DNA of 42,876 nucleotides from Succinatimonas hippei YIT 12066 (GTDB lineage: Bacteria; Pseudomonadota; Gammaproteobacteria; Enterobacterales; Succinivibrionaceae): positions 1-42,876 of the forward strand of contig NZ_GL830951.1 in assembly GCF_000188195.1 (NCBI RefSeq), read 5' to 3'. The stretch's first letter is position 1, and every line of letters starts with the position of its first letter. Below are positions 15,300 through 23,576 of this stretch, one piece after another. The notes beneath the pieces are model-generated. The model saw only the letters and a program-made list of their open reading frames with translations. It ran no database searches and was not told the DNA's origin. Position numbers and translations under genes: made by a program.

Positions 15300-17054
15300 T
15301 TATTCCTTATTTTGCTCTTCGGTATCAGCAGCTTGTTCTTGTGTCTTATCCGCGGCCAAGCGTTTTTTAAAGCATACGATAAAGGTAGAACCGACACCTT
15401 CTTTACTTTCAAGCTTGATTTTGCCTTTATGGAATAAGACTACACGCTTGACGATGGAAAGACCAAGGCCGGTCCCGCCCATACGGCGGGGGGGACTTTT
15501 GTCTACGCGGTAAAAACGTTCAAAAATTCGGGCTTGATGTTCAATAGGTATGCCGATGCCGTTATCTTTTACTTTAATGATGATCTTTTTCTCGGTCTCT
15601 TCAGTAATAACTTTGACGTATCCTTGGTCTTTTCCATATTTAACGGCGTTATCACAAAGATTATAGATAAGTTCGTAAAGATAGCGGTAAACTCCGTAAT
15701 AGGTGATGTCAGGACCTTCTTTTATAAGCTCTATATGATGTTCTTCAGCTTTATGAGCAATGCTTTCAAAGACCTCTTTGGTGATTTGATTAAAACTTAC
15801 GGTCTCGTGCATGCTTTCATGGAGCTCATCAAGACGGGAAAGAAGAATGATGTCTTCAATAAGTCGCACCAAGCGGGATCCTTGAGAGCGGATCCGTCCG
15901 GCAAAAGCTTCCAGATCTCCGTTTTTAACAAGTCCGTTTTCAATAAGCTCGGCACAACCGATAATTGATTGCAGCGGGGTTTTTAGCTCATGGGATACGT
16001 TTGCCGTGAATTCCTGGCGCTGCCTCTCGGCTCGACGCTTTTCCGTTACGTCAATAACAATCAAAGCAAAACCGGCAATACGATTATTGACAATGATTTG
16101 ATTGTATCGAATTTGGTAGTCTCGTCCGTCTTTTTGTATTTCTACGATTTTCTGTTTGGTTTTTTTGTCAAGCAGTAAAAATTCTTGAGTGTAGGTATTG
16201 GTTCTGTCGATACTTAGAATGCTTTTGCCGATGCAGTCTTCAGAAACATTGAAAATCTTACGGGCGGTTTTATTGACGGTAAGAATGATGCCTTGGCGAT
16301 TAAGCAGCAGCAAACCTTCCGTCATGCTCTTGGTAATAACGAGAAATTCCTCGTTTTTACTTACAAGTTCTTCAAGTTGGGATTCAATTTGCAGCTGTTG
16401 TTTTTCTATTTTTCTTAAAAACGGTTGTACTTCACTGTATGCATCATTGCATAAAGGATGATTTAAATCGATTTCGTTAAGCGGTTTTACAATTGAATTG
16501 GCAAGCCAGGCTGCAAACAGGTATGAAATCATGCCTAAAAATACGATGATTACTGCAAAGTATACTGCCATATGTGCAGTAACCGTCAATAAGCTGACAG
16601 TAGTTACAGCAGCACGTAAAATAGCGTCATTATCAAGTTTTACCGCGTAATAATATGTCTGCGTTTCCATAGTGTGGGAAAAGCGCATACCTTCGCCTGT
16701 GCCTGAAAGACGTGCTTCTTTTATTTCTTCGCGCTCAAAATGATTTTCCATCGTGCTGGTGTCGCCTTCGTTATCAAACAGCACGGTGCCGTCTTTGGCT
16801 ATATATGTAAGACGGTATTGATTGTTTATGAGATTGTGCGCGAGGAAGCTTAAGCCTAAATGATTTACTTCGGCTGCGGCATTTTGTGTAAATTGCTGCA
16901 GTCGTGTTTTTTCATTGCTTACATAAGAGTTGTGCATGATTACGAGCGCAATGGTAAGAGCCGCAATCAAGACAAGTAAAAAAGAACTAAAGACCGTCCA
17001 GAAAATCTTACGCTTCATGCTGATATTGGAGGCCTTTTCAATCACTTTAATCAA
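15300..17054 (-). CDS. phoR: Phosphate sensor histidine kinase PhoR
   Basis: The 584-residue membrane kinase has a first transmembrane helix at about 17-40, an extracytoplasmic region of some 110 residues, a second helix at about 160-187, a PAS domain at about 235-340, a HisKA motif ANVSHELKTPLQ with the phosphorylated H355, and an HATPase domain with NLCDNAVKYG, DNGIGIP and GGTGLGLSIVK. The large outer domain is longer than in E. coli PhoR and resembles the Firmicutes type. The TTG start overlaps the phoB stop (TTGA) with AAGGCGG upstream, favouring it over an ATG at 17018. Its partner PhoB and the Pst genes are in the same cluster. Confidence 0.9.
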   Translation of the reverse strand: MIKVIEKASNISMKRKIFWTVFSSFLLVLIAALTIALVIMHNSYVSNEKTRLQQFTQNAAAEVNHLGLSFLAHNLINNQYRLTYIAKDGTVLFDNEGDTSTMENHFEREEIKEARLSGTGEGMRFSHTMETQTYYYAVKLDNDAILRAAVTTVSLLTVTAHMAVYFAVIIVFLGMISYLFAAWLANSIVKPLNEIDLNHPLCNDAYSEVQPFLRKIEKQQLQIESQLEELVSKNEEFLVITKSMTEGLLLLNRQGIILTVNKTARKIFNVSEDCIGKSILSIDRTNTYTQEFLLLDKKTKQKIVEIQKDGRDYQIRYNQIIVNNRIAGFALIVIDVTEKRRAERQRQEFTANVSHELKTPLQSIIGCAELIENGLVKNGDLEAFAGRIRSQGSRLVRLIEDIILLSRLDELHESMHETVSFNQITKEVFESIAHKAEEHHIELIKEGPDITYYGVYRYLYELIYNLCDNAVKYGKDQGYVKVITEETEKKIIIKVKDNGIGIPIEHQARIFERFYRVDKSPPRRMGGTGLGLSIVKRVVLFHKGKIKLESKEGVGSTFIVCFKKRLAADKTQEQAADTEEQNKE

Positions 17055-17716
17055 AATTCCGCCTTATAGCCGATACCGCGGACCGTTTTAATTATATAGT
17101 CCATGGACATGAGTTTTTGTCTTAAGGTTCTTATGTGTACATCAACGGTACGACTCTCGCCGTCATAATCGGTTCCCCAGACGATATCCAGAAGCTGCTC
17201 GCGTGAATATACTCGTCCTTCATGCTTTACAAGAAGGAGAAGAAGTTCAAATTCTTTATAAGTAAGATCCACTTCTATGTCATTAACGGAGATGGTGCGG
17301 CTTTCTTCATTAATCTTTAGTTTATCGACAGTGATTACGGAAGAGGTATCTTTATGGCAGCGGCGCAGTACGGCTTTTACTCTTGCCGCCATTTCAATCA
17401 TGGAAAACGGTTTAGCAAGATAATCGTCAGCTCCGATATCAAGCGCTTGTACTTTTTCAAATTCAGCGCCGCGTGCAGTTGCCATTATCACCGGCAGATC
17501 TCTTGTTTTATGATTGGATTTAAGGCGTTTTAAAATTTCGATACCGTCAAGATCGGGAAGCATGACGTCTAGAATAACGAGATCGGGAACGTTATTTTCA
17601 AGAGCGGTAAAAAAAGCTTTTCCGTCTTCAAAACCTTCGGCTTCAAGACCTAAAGATTTTAAAGTGTAGATTTCTATTTCTCTTATGTTGGTATCATCTT
17701 CTACACAGTAAATCAT
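17051..17716 (-). CDS. phoB: Phosphate response regulator PhoB
   Basis: The 221-residue OmpR/PhoB-family regulator has a receiver domain with acidic pocket EDD (6-8), phosphoacceptor D50 (LVILDVMLPDLDG), the T/A switch MATARG and K in DDYLAKPF. The C-terminal winged helix carries YKEFELLLLLVKHEG, SREQLLDIVWG and VDVHIRTLRQKL. It activates Pho-regulon promoters when phosphorylated by PhoR. The ATG at 17716, preceded by GAGGT, is chosen over an upstream extension. It follows phoU by 50 bp containing a hairpin and overlaps phoR by four bases. Confidence 0.94.
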   Translation of the reverse strand: MIYCVEDDTNIREIEIYTLKSLGLEAEGFEDGKAFFTALENNVPDLVILDVMLPDLDGIEILKRLKSNHKTRDLPVIMATARGAEFEKVQALDIGADDYLAKPFSMIEMAARVKAVLRRCHKDTSSVITVDKLKINEESRTISVNDIEVDLTYKEFELLLLLVKHEGRVYSREQLLDIVWGTDYDGESRTVDVHIRTLRQKLMSMDYIIKTVRGIGYKAEF

Positions 17717-17731
17717 AATGACCTCATAAAT

Positions 17732-17759
17732 GCCCTTAACCGCATTTAAGGCTAAGGGC
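17732..17759 (-). other. Hairpin between phoU and phoB
   Basis: GCCCTTA (17732-17738) and TAAGGGC (17753-17759) form a 7-bp stem just before the phoB ribosome binding site. An alternative inner pairing CCTTAA/TTAAGG also exists. No T-run follows, so it is more likely an mRNA stability or translation-control element than a terminator. Confidence 0.4.
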
Positions 17760-17766
17760 GTTATCT

Positions 17767-18420
17767 TTAGATAATTTCGCCGGAGGAATGATGTCCGGTT
17801 ATTGCGAAAATTATCCAATTGGCGACATTACATGAATGATCGGCGATTCGCTCAAGATATTTGGCAATTAACAGCAAATCAAGAGGAATTCTTGCTTCAT
17901 GATCGTTTTTCTCGATTAAAGAGATAAGGCGTGAACGCATATTAACAAAATGCTCATCCACAATATCATCTTGAGCTAAAACGTTTTTTGCCGTTTCAAT
18001 ATCTAATTTTACGAACGAGTCGATAGCTTCTTTGAACATTTTTTGAGTCTGTTTGGCCATTTCTGACAGTTCTTTGAAGTTTTCGTTGTCTTCGTATTTA
18101 AGACGTAAAGCGATTTCAGCGATATCGCAGGCCTGATCGCCGATGCGCTCTAAGTCAGTGATGATCTTAAAGCTTGATGATATTAAGCGTAAATCGGAAG
18201 CAACCGGCTGCTGATGGAGAATCAGCGATAAGCATAATGCTTCAATTTCGCTTTCCTTGATATCGATTTTATCATCCGACTCTGCAATGACTGATGCTTT
18301 AGTGTCATCGTTTTGTTCAAAAGCGTCAAGAGCGTCTTTTAACATGTTTTCACATAAAGATCCCATTAAAATGAGTTCTTTTTTAAGATCCTCAAGCTGC
18401 TTTGCATAGTTGTTTCTCAT
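17767..18420 (-). CDS. phoU: Phosphate signalling regulator PhoU
   Basis: The 217-residue all-helical protein has the two PhoU repeats. Metal-binding-type motifs are visible as DLERIGDQACDIAE in the first half and YLERIADHSCNVANW in the second. PhoU links the Pst transporter to PhoR and holds the Pho response off when phosphate is plentiful. Its ATG overlaps the pstB stop by one base (TAATG) with GGGAG upstream, so it is translated with pstB. It is located in the cytoplasm, at the membrane face. Confidence 0.95.
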   Translation of the reverse strand: MRNNYAKQLEDLKKELILMGSLCENMLKDALDAFEQNDDTKASVIAESDDKIDIKESEIEALCLSLILHQQPVASDLRLISSSFKIITDLERIGDQACDIAEIALRLKYEDNENFKELSEMAKQTQKMFKEAIDSFVKLDIETAKNVLAQDDIVDEHFVNMRSRLISLIEKNDHEARIPLDLLLIAKYLERIADHSCNVANWIIFAITGHHSSGEII

Positions 18421-19175
18421 TATCCGAATCTCCCGCTAATGTAATCTTCGGTTCTTTTATCTTTTGGAGTGTTGAAAATCTGATCGGTTTTACCGTACTC
18501 AATAAGGTCGCCCAATAAGAAGAAGGCTGTAGTATCCGAGATACGGACTGCCTGCTGCATATTATGGGTAACGATAATGATGCTATATTTTTGTTTCAGT
18601 TCAAGGACCAGATCTTCAATTTTTGAAGTAGAAATCGGGTCAAGAGCAGATGTCGGTTCGTCCATTAAAAGGACATCGGGTTTTACGGCAAGAGCTCTTG
18701 CGATGCACAATCTTTGCTGCTGACCGCCGGATAAGCCTAAAGCTGAAGTCTTAAGACGATCTTTTACTTCATCAAAAATTGCAGCGTCAATTAATGATTT
18801 CTCAACGATTTCGTCAAGCTTTGCTTTGCTTTTAATGCCGTGAGTGCGGGGGCCGTAGGCAATATTGTCGTAAATGCTCATCGGAAAAGGATTTGGTTTT
18901 TGGAAAACCATGCCTACCTGACGGCGCAAAGAGGTAACGTCAAGGTTCTTGTCTAAAATTTCTTCATTGCGGTACAGAATCGAACCTGTGGTTCTCACTG
19001 ACGGAATGAGATCGTTCATACGATTTAAAGTTTTAATGAAGGTCGACTTGCCGCAGCCGGACGGTCCGATAAGAGCGGTGATGGCATTTTCATCGATATC
19101 CATATTGATATCAATTAGTGCGCGGTGATCGCCGTAATAAAGATTGAAATCTTTAACTTGAAATACTTTAGCCAT
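18420..19175 (-). CDS. pstB: Phosphate ABC transporter ATP-binding protein PstB
   Basis: The 251-residue ABC ATPase shows Walker [10 protein letters not shown], a Q-loop in [17 protein letters not shown] (the Pst-specific signature), [15 protein letters not shown], Walker [13 protein letters not shown] and the switch IIIVTHNM. It powers phosphate import by the PstSCAB complex at the inner membrane. It begins five bases after the pstA stop with AAAGG upstream. Confidence 0.97.
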   Translation of the reverse strand: MAKVFQVKDFNLYYGDHRALIDINMDIDENAITALIGPSGCGKSTFIKTLNRMNDLIPSVRTTGSILYRNEEILDKNLDVTSLRRQVGMVFQKPNPFPMSIYDNIAYGPRTHGIKSKAKLDEIVEKSLIDAAIFDEVKDRLKTSALGLSGGQQQRLCIARALAVKPDVLLMDEPTSALDPISTSKIEDLVLELKQKYSIIIVTHNMQQAVRISDTTAFFLLGDLIEYGKTDQIFNTPKDKRTEDYISGRFG

Positions 19176-19180
19176 GAGTA

Positions 19181-20038
19181 TTAACCTTTACTTTTTTGAA
19201 ATCTTCTGCCCACGTAAGAGGCTGACATATTGGTAATGAAAGATAGTACCAGGAGGATTGCCGCGATAACGAAAGCTACTTCGAACTCACCTTGCTCTTT
19301 TGCATAAACGTACAGAGCAACGGTCAAGGTGGCACCGGAGTGAGTTAAAGCGTCAAAGAAGCCGTTTAACGCATGCGCAAAACCTGCGGTAAAGAGCAAA
19401 GCGGCAGATTCGCCGATCATGCGGCCGGTTGCCAAAATACAGCCGGTGACGATACCGTCGATGCAGCAGGGCAGAACCACGGTTCTAATCATATGCCATT
19501 TGCCGGCACCGAGTCCGAATGCGCCTTCGCGATATCCTTGCGGAACGGTTTTAAGGCTTTCCTGGACGGTACGGATAATGGTCGGCAGGTTCATAATTAC
19601 CAAAGTTAAAGCACCTGACAGTAATGAGGTCTTTAGTGAAAAGAATTGGCAGAAAATGAGCATACCGGTAAGACCGTAAATAATAGAAGGGATACCGGCC
19701 AAAGATTCGATTGCATACTCAATCATACCGACCAGCTTTTTGGATTTTGCGTACTCGGTAAGATAAATGGCAGCACCGATGCCTAAAGGCAGAACGAATA
19801 CCAAAGTTGTGATAATGATATAAATGGTATTTAAAATATCCGGCAGCACGCCGATGCTGTCATCAAGATAGCTCGGTTTGGTGGTTAAAATTTTGACGGA
19901 AAAATGCGGAATTGACTCGACTGCTATGTAAATAATGAGGAAGAAGGTCAAAGCCACGGTAATGCCGGTGCACAGCAGCATCATAAAATTCATGGTGCCG
20001 CAGTAGGCTTTACGTCTTAAAGGAAGATTGTTTTGCAT
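19181..20038 (-). CDS. pstA: Phosphate ABC transporter permease PstA
   Basis: The 285-residue inner-membrane permease has about six helices. The conserved [30 protein letters not shown] and the coupling-helix region [23 protein letters not shown] mark it as PstA. It forms the channel with PstC. It overlaps the pstC stop by one base (TAATG), implying translational coupling. Confidence 0.96.
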   Translation of the reverse strand: MQNNLPLRRKAYCGTMNFMMLLCTGITVALTFFLIIYIAVESIPHFSVKILTTKPSYLDDSIGVLPDILNTIYIIITTLVFVLPLGIGAAIYLTEYAKSKKLVGMIEYAIESLAGIPSIIYGLTGMLIFCQFFSLKTSLLSGALTLVIMNLPTIIRTVQESLKTVPQGYREGAFGLGAGKWHMIRTVVLPCCIDGIVTGCILATGRMIGESAALLFTAGFAHALNGFFDALTHSGATLTVALYVYAKEQGEFEVAFVIAAILLVLSFITNMSASYVGRRFQKSKG

Positions 20039-20916
20039 TAATTTTTACCTCTATGTTTTAAGACGAGGTTCAAAGTTGCATTAATGAGCATAATGAAAAC
20101 GAACAGAACTAATGCAATAGAGAACAATGCGTCGCGCTGCAATCCTGAGGAGTAGGACATTTCACTTGCTACAGCGGTTGTCAGGAAGCGAACGCTTTCA
20201 AAGAGTGACGGCATGTTCGGAGCATTACCCGCAACCATCATAACAGCCATTGCTTCACCGATGGCTCGGCCTACGCCCAATACCACGGCGGCAGCGATAC
20301 CGCTCTTGGCGGCAGGAACCATCACTTTGTAATAGGTTTCAATTTCAGTAGCGCCTAAGGCAAGAGAGCCTAATTCATATTCTTCAGGCACGGCTTGAAT
20401 TGCGGTAATTGATACTTTAATGATAGAAGGCAAAATCATGATTGCCAACACAAGAATTGACGCAAGTAAGCTTGAACCGTCAGGCAAATTGAAAATAACC
20501 TGAATTCCCGGAACCAGAACTAACATACCGATAAAACCGTAGACTACGGAGGGAATTCCGGCTAACAAATCAATTAACGGAGAAACGAACTTGTAAACAG
20601 GGCGCGGTGCAAATTTTGCAAGATAAACGGCAGTAAAAAAGCCCAAGGGTAAACCGATAATGATTGCGCCTGCAGTACCGTAAATGGAAGTTAAGATAAA
20701 CGGCAAAATACCGAATTGCGGATTAGCTGCGGTAGATGCCCATTTGGTTCCGAAGAGGAAATCGACAAGACCGATTTCTTTGATGGCCGGAAGACCTGCG
20801 ATAACCAAGTAGATGCAGATGACCAGCACGAAGCCGACGTTTATGATGCCGAGAAACAAAAACACCATATGGGCGATTTGTTCGACATTAATGCCGGTAC
20901 CTTGTTTTTTTAGCAT
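20038..20916 (-). CDS. pstC: Phosphate ABC transporter permease PstC
   Basis: The 292-residue permease has GLPLGFFTAVYLAKFAP, IDLLAGIPSVVYGFIG and ALGATEIETYYKVMVPAAKSGI (coupling region), followed by GRAIGEAMAVMMVAGN. It is the PstA partner in the phosphate channel. The ATG at 20916 with CGGAAC upstream is preferred; an in-frame ATG at 20943 lies inside the pstS-pstC hairpin and has no ribosome binding site. Confidence 0.95.
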   Translation of the reverse strand: MLKKQGTGINVEQIAHMVFLFLGIINVGFVLVICIYLVIAGLPAIKEIGLVDFLFGTKWASTAANPQFGILPFILTSIYGTAGAIIIGLPLGFFTAVYLAKFAPRPVYKFVSPLIDLLAGIPSVVYGFIGMLVLVPGIQVIFNLPDGSSLLASILVLAIMILPSIIKVSITAIQAVPEEYELGSLALGATEIETYYKVMVPAAKSGIAAAVVLGVGRAIGEAMAVMMVAGNAPNMPSLFESVRFLTTAVASEMSYSSGLQRDALFSIALVLFVFIMLINATLNLVLKHRGKN

Positions 20917-20924
20917 ATTTTTGT

Positions 20925-20962
20925 TCCGAAAAAAGCAGGTCATCGGGGTTTACGACCTGCTT
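20925..20962 (-). terminator. Internal terminator-like hairpin between pstS and pstC
   Basis: AAGCAGGTC (20933-20941) and GACCTGCTT (20954-20962) form a perfect 9-bp stem. Reading the minus strand, the stem is followed by TTTTC, overlapping A-T pairs at its base. Placed between the binding-protein gene and the permease genes, it would let only part of the transcription continue and so give PstS in excess. Confidence 0.75.
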
Positions 20963-20999
20963 GTGGCACATTTGATATTGGTTTTAAGTATTTTTAAGA

Positions 21000-21806
21000 T
21001 TACTTCTTGGCAACAGGAACAACACCGGCCTTGATAAGGATAGGCTTGGCTTCCTCGGAGAAAGCAAAGTCGATAAACTTCTGAGCACCTTCAGAGAGTT
21101 GGGCACCTTTCTTGGTAACTAAAACAAACGGTCTTTGAATCTTGTAGGTGCCGTCGGCGATGGTCGGCTCGGTAGCGGCGACGCCTTCAACGGTAACTCC
21201 CTTGACCTTGTCGTTCATGGAGGCTAAGGAGATGTATCCGATAGCATTTTCATTCTTGGAAACTACGGTCATAACGTCACCGGTGGAGGTGAGTTCCTGA
21301 CGGTATTTGCAAGAATCTTTGGTGTTGGTGATGGTTTCAAAGCCGTCGCGGGTACCTGAACCTGCTTCACGTCCGATAAGAACGATCGGGGTATCAGCGC
21401 CGCCGACATCTTTCCATGAAGTTACTTCGCCTTTGAAAATCTTGGAAATCTGATCAATTGATAAATCGTTTACTTTGTTTGCAGGGTTAACGACAACGAC
21501 GATGCCGTCTAAAGCTAAGGTGGTGCCGTCCAAAGTCTTGGCTTCATCAGCTTTTAAAGCACGGCTTGACAAACCGATATCGCAGCGTCCTTCTTGAGCT
21601 GCGGTGATGCCTGAACCTGAACCGGTAGGATTGTAGGTGAAGGTTACATCGTCATATTTATTGGAAAAAGCTTCACCCAAAGAGCCGATAACCTTTTCCA
21701 TTGAGGTTGAACCGTCGGTTGAAACGGTCATTTCGGCAAAAGACGGGGTAGCGACAGCTGCAGTTAAGCACATAGCGGCTAAAACTGAAACGATTTGTTT
21801 TTTCAT
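21000..21806 (-). CDS. pstS: Periplasmic phosphate-binding protein PstS
   Basis: The 268-residue protein starts with a signal peptide (MKKQIVSVLAAMCLTAAVATPSFA). Phosphate contacts are visible: STDGSTSMEKV, TGSGSGITAAQEG, GLSSRALK and GREAGSGTRDGFE. It captures phosphate in the periplasm for PstCAB. The ATG at 21806 with TTGGAG upstream is chosen over a start four codons earlier. It is the first gene of the pst-pho cluster and is preceded by an AT-rich leader with GTTAAA repeats. It is one of the shorter PstS types, similar to those with an SBP-like 'PstS family' layout. Confidence 0.95.
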   Translation of the reverse strand: MKKQIVSVLAAMCLTAAVATPSFAEMTVSTDGSTSMEKVIGSLGEAFSNKYDDVTFTYNPTGSGSGITAAQEGRCDIGLSSRALKADEAKTLDGTTLALDGIVVVVNPANKVNDLSIDQISKIFKGEVTSWKDVGGADTPIVLIGREAGSGTRDGFETITNTKDSCKYRQELTSTGDVMTVVSKNENAIGYISLASMNDKVKGVTVEGVAATEPTIADGTYKIQRPFVLVTKKGAQLSEGAQKFIDFAFSEEAKPILIKAGVVPVAKK

Positions 21807-21869
21807 AATACACTCCAATTAGTTTTTCGTTGTCGCTAAGATTAAAGGTGAAGTGTAAAATTCAAAGCA

Positions 21870-21893
21870 GTTAAATGTTAAATTTAAGTTAAA
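21870..21893 (-). promoter_or_regulatory. Candidate Pho box upstream of pstS
   Basis: GTTAAA occurs at 21870, 21877 and 21888 on the plus strand. Read towards pstS the pattern is TTTAAC repeated with 11-bp phasing, the spacing of PhoB/PhoP direct repeats. The sequence departs from the E. coli TGTCA half-site and looks closer to the TTAACA type. Position, about 65 bp upstream of the ATG, is suitable. The region to 22,098 is extremely AT-rich and contains no gene. Confidence 0.4.
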
Positions 21894-22098
21894 CGGCTTA
21901 TTTATTTGAAATACAAGAAAATTTTCTATTAAAAATTTAAAAAAAATATTTTTTTTAATCTAAATTTAACAATTCATTTAATAATGTTTAATAAGAAAAA
22001 TTAAAAAAAATGGCACAAATACGCTTTAACTGCAGTATTTAAATGAAGTTTGCACTTAATGTTAAAAAGGGAAATTTTAAAACTGAGCTTCTGTAAAA

Positions 22099-22175
22099 TG
22101 GCGTCTCTGGGCAGATTCGAACTGCCGACCCCTCGCTTAGGAGGCGAGTGCTCTATCCAACTGAGCTACAGAGAC
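22099..22175 (-). tRNA. tRNA-Arg (anticodon CCT)
   Basis: A full cloverleaf is readable on the minus strand. The acceptor is GTCTCTG/CAGAGAC with an encoded CCA, the D-arm is in GTAGCTCAGTTGGATAGAGC, the anticodon stem is CTCGC/GCGAG with loop CTCCTAA (anticodon CCT, reading AGG), and the T-arm contains GTTCGAATC. Length is 77 nt including CCA. Confidence 0.96.
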
Positions 22176-22190
22176 AAAATATCGGGCTTC

Positions 22191-22218
22191 ATTATAGCAA
22201 TTACGGTGCGGCAATCAA
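22191..22218 (-). promoter_or_regulatory. Promoter of tRNA-Arg
   Basis: On the minus strand a TTGATT -35 box (22213-22218) and a consensus TATAAT -10 box (22191-22196) are separated by 16 bp. The tRNA 5' end lies 15 bp after the -10 box, so transcription would begin very close to the mature end. Confidence 0.7.
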
Positions 22219-22308
22219 GGCAAAAGCTTAAGTCTGTAATTAAAATGTTTACTTGGTATGCATTTGAGACTATAACTAAAAAAGTAAAGAGTCTTTGGAG
22301 AAATGAAC

Positions 22309-22893
22309 ATGAAAAAGGTTTTGATTTTAGATGCCGGATGCAAGATATTCGGAGAAGGCGGATCGCTTAATCATTTTTTTACGTCGGTAATGAAGGAAGA
22401 GCTTGAAAAACTAGGTTTTGCAGTAAGTGTAACTAAAGTTGAAGATCCTTATATCCCGGAAGAAGAGGCTCGTAAAATTGCCGGCAGTGATTTTGTTATT
22501 CTGCAGATGCCGGGATGGTGGATGTCCGCTCCGTGGCAGTACAAAAAGTATGAAGATGAAGTTTTCGGCCATGAGTTAATCTGCGGCGGTGACGGAAGAT
22601 CGCGGCATGATGCGACAAAACTTTACGGTACCGGCGGAAAGTGCGTTAATGCTTACTACATGGTTTCATCTACTTGGAATGCCCCTCTTGAGGCTTTCAA
22701 CGATCCAAAGCAATTCTTTGAGGGTGCTGGAATTGACGGGGCTTTGATGGGAATTCACAAGCCGTTTCAATTTATCGGTATGAGGAAGCTGCCTTCATTT
22801 ATTGCCAATGATGTAATCAAAAATCCGCAGATTGAAAAGGATACCGAACGTTTGCGTCTGCATATTAAGGATGTTTTCGGACCTTTGGTCTAA
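22309..22893 (+). CDS. mdaB: NAD(P)H quinone oxidoreductase MdaB-like
   Basis: The 194-residue flavodoxin-fold protein matches MdaB along its length. Motifs include the N-terminal KVLILDAGCKIFGEGGSLN, QMPGWWMSAPWQYKKYEDEVF, YGTGGKCVNAYYMVSSTWNAP and LPSFIANDVIKNP. MdaB reduces quinones by two electrons with NAD(P)H and protects against oxidative stress. GGAG lies eight bases before the ATG at 22309, making it a better start than the ATG two codons earlier (22303). Confidence 0.94.
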   Translation: MKKVLILDAGCKIFGEGGSLNHFFTSVMKEELEKLGFAVSVTKVEDPYIPEEEARKIAGSDFVILQMPGWWMSAPWQYKKYEDEVFGHELICGGDGRSRHDATKLYGTGGKCVNAYYMVSSTWNAPLEAFNDPKQFFEGAGIDGALMGIHKPFQFIGMRKLPSFIANDVIKNPQIEKDTERLRLHIKDVFGPLV

Positions 22894-22950
22894 TGAAGAA
22901 AAAGCAATTTGCATTAAAAATATTTTTTAGCTTTTTTTGCGAAATTTTTA

Positions 22951-22986
22951 ATCAAGGAAAAAATACCCCTAAATTTTTTCTTTGAT
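22951..22986 (+). terminator. AT-rich hairpin after mdaB
   Basis: ATCAAGGAAAAAAT (22951-22964) pairs with ATTTTTTCTTTGAT (22973-22986), 14 bp with one G-T pair and an eight-base loop. No T-run follows the stem, but T residues fill its 3' arm. It probably separates mdaB from the SSB-like gene. Confidence 0.45.
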
Positions 22987-23098
22987 ATATAAGCCGTTTG
23001 TAAAGAGGTTGTCTCACTTTTGCAGTGTTTCTTAGCTTTCTTCCTATAAATTTCCTGTAAGGTAAGCGTCATTTAAGTTAATGAAAAAGAGGTGTTAA

Positions 23099-23557
23099 TT
23101 GATAGCTTGCAACCAGGTGATTTTGATTGGTGAGATTGTTTCTGAGGAAATAAATTTAAGCTCTCAGTCAAACGGCAGTCAGTATTTAGCTTTTAATTTG
23201 CTTACTAAAGAGAACTGGTATAACAGACAGACTGGAACCTATACTGAGCATAAAGAAACGCATCGGATAGTATTACGGGACAACGGAGCCTATAAGATGG
23301 CTTCTCGCTATAAGAATGTGCTTAAAACCGGTGAAAAATTGCTTGTTTCAGGACGCTTGCGCTATAAGAGTCGTACTCAAGAAGACGGATCCGTAAATCG
23401 TTTTGTGGAAATTGATTGTATAGGAATTGAGAAGCTTTATTCTGAAAATGCCGAATTAAAAAGTCAAACGCGTATTGAAGAGAATAAAGAAAGTTCTTTA
23501 GCTAATTTTCGATCCGAGTTTAATTCTTTGGGGATAGATTTTTCGGCACAACGTTAA
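23099..23557 (+). CDS. Single-stranded DNA-binding protein-like (OB fold)
   Basis: The 152-residue protein has the SSB OB-fold pattern: NQVILIGEIVSEEINLSS, YLAFNLLTKENWY, THRIVLRDNGAYKMASRY and GEKLLVSGRLRYKSRTQEDG. It lacks the usual glycine-rich linker and the acidic DDIPF-type tip, ending instead in an uncharged-to-basic FSAQR, so it is probably a specialised paralogue and not the replication SSB. The start is TTG, supported by AGAGGTG six bases upstream. It precedes an AAA+ ATPase by 19 bp, likely in one transcript. Confidence 0.8.
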   Translation: MIACNQVILIGEIVSEEINLSSQSNGSQYLAFNLLTKENWYNRQTGTYTEHKETHRIVLRDNGAYKMASRYKNVLKTGEKLLVSGRLRYKSRTQEDGSVNRFVEIDCIGIEKLYSENAELKSQTRIEENKESSLANFRSEFNSLGIDFSAQR

Positions 23558-23576
23558 AGTTAATATCCGATTTATT

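Noticed and set aside
15534-15968. Plus-strand 144-residue open frame inside phoR
   Set aside because: Antisense to the kinase domain with its strongly conserved motifs; no independent support.
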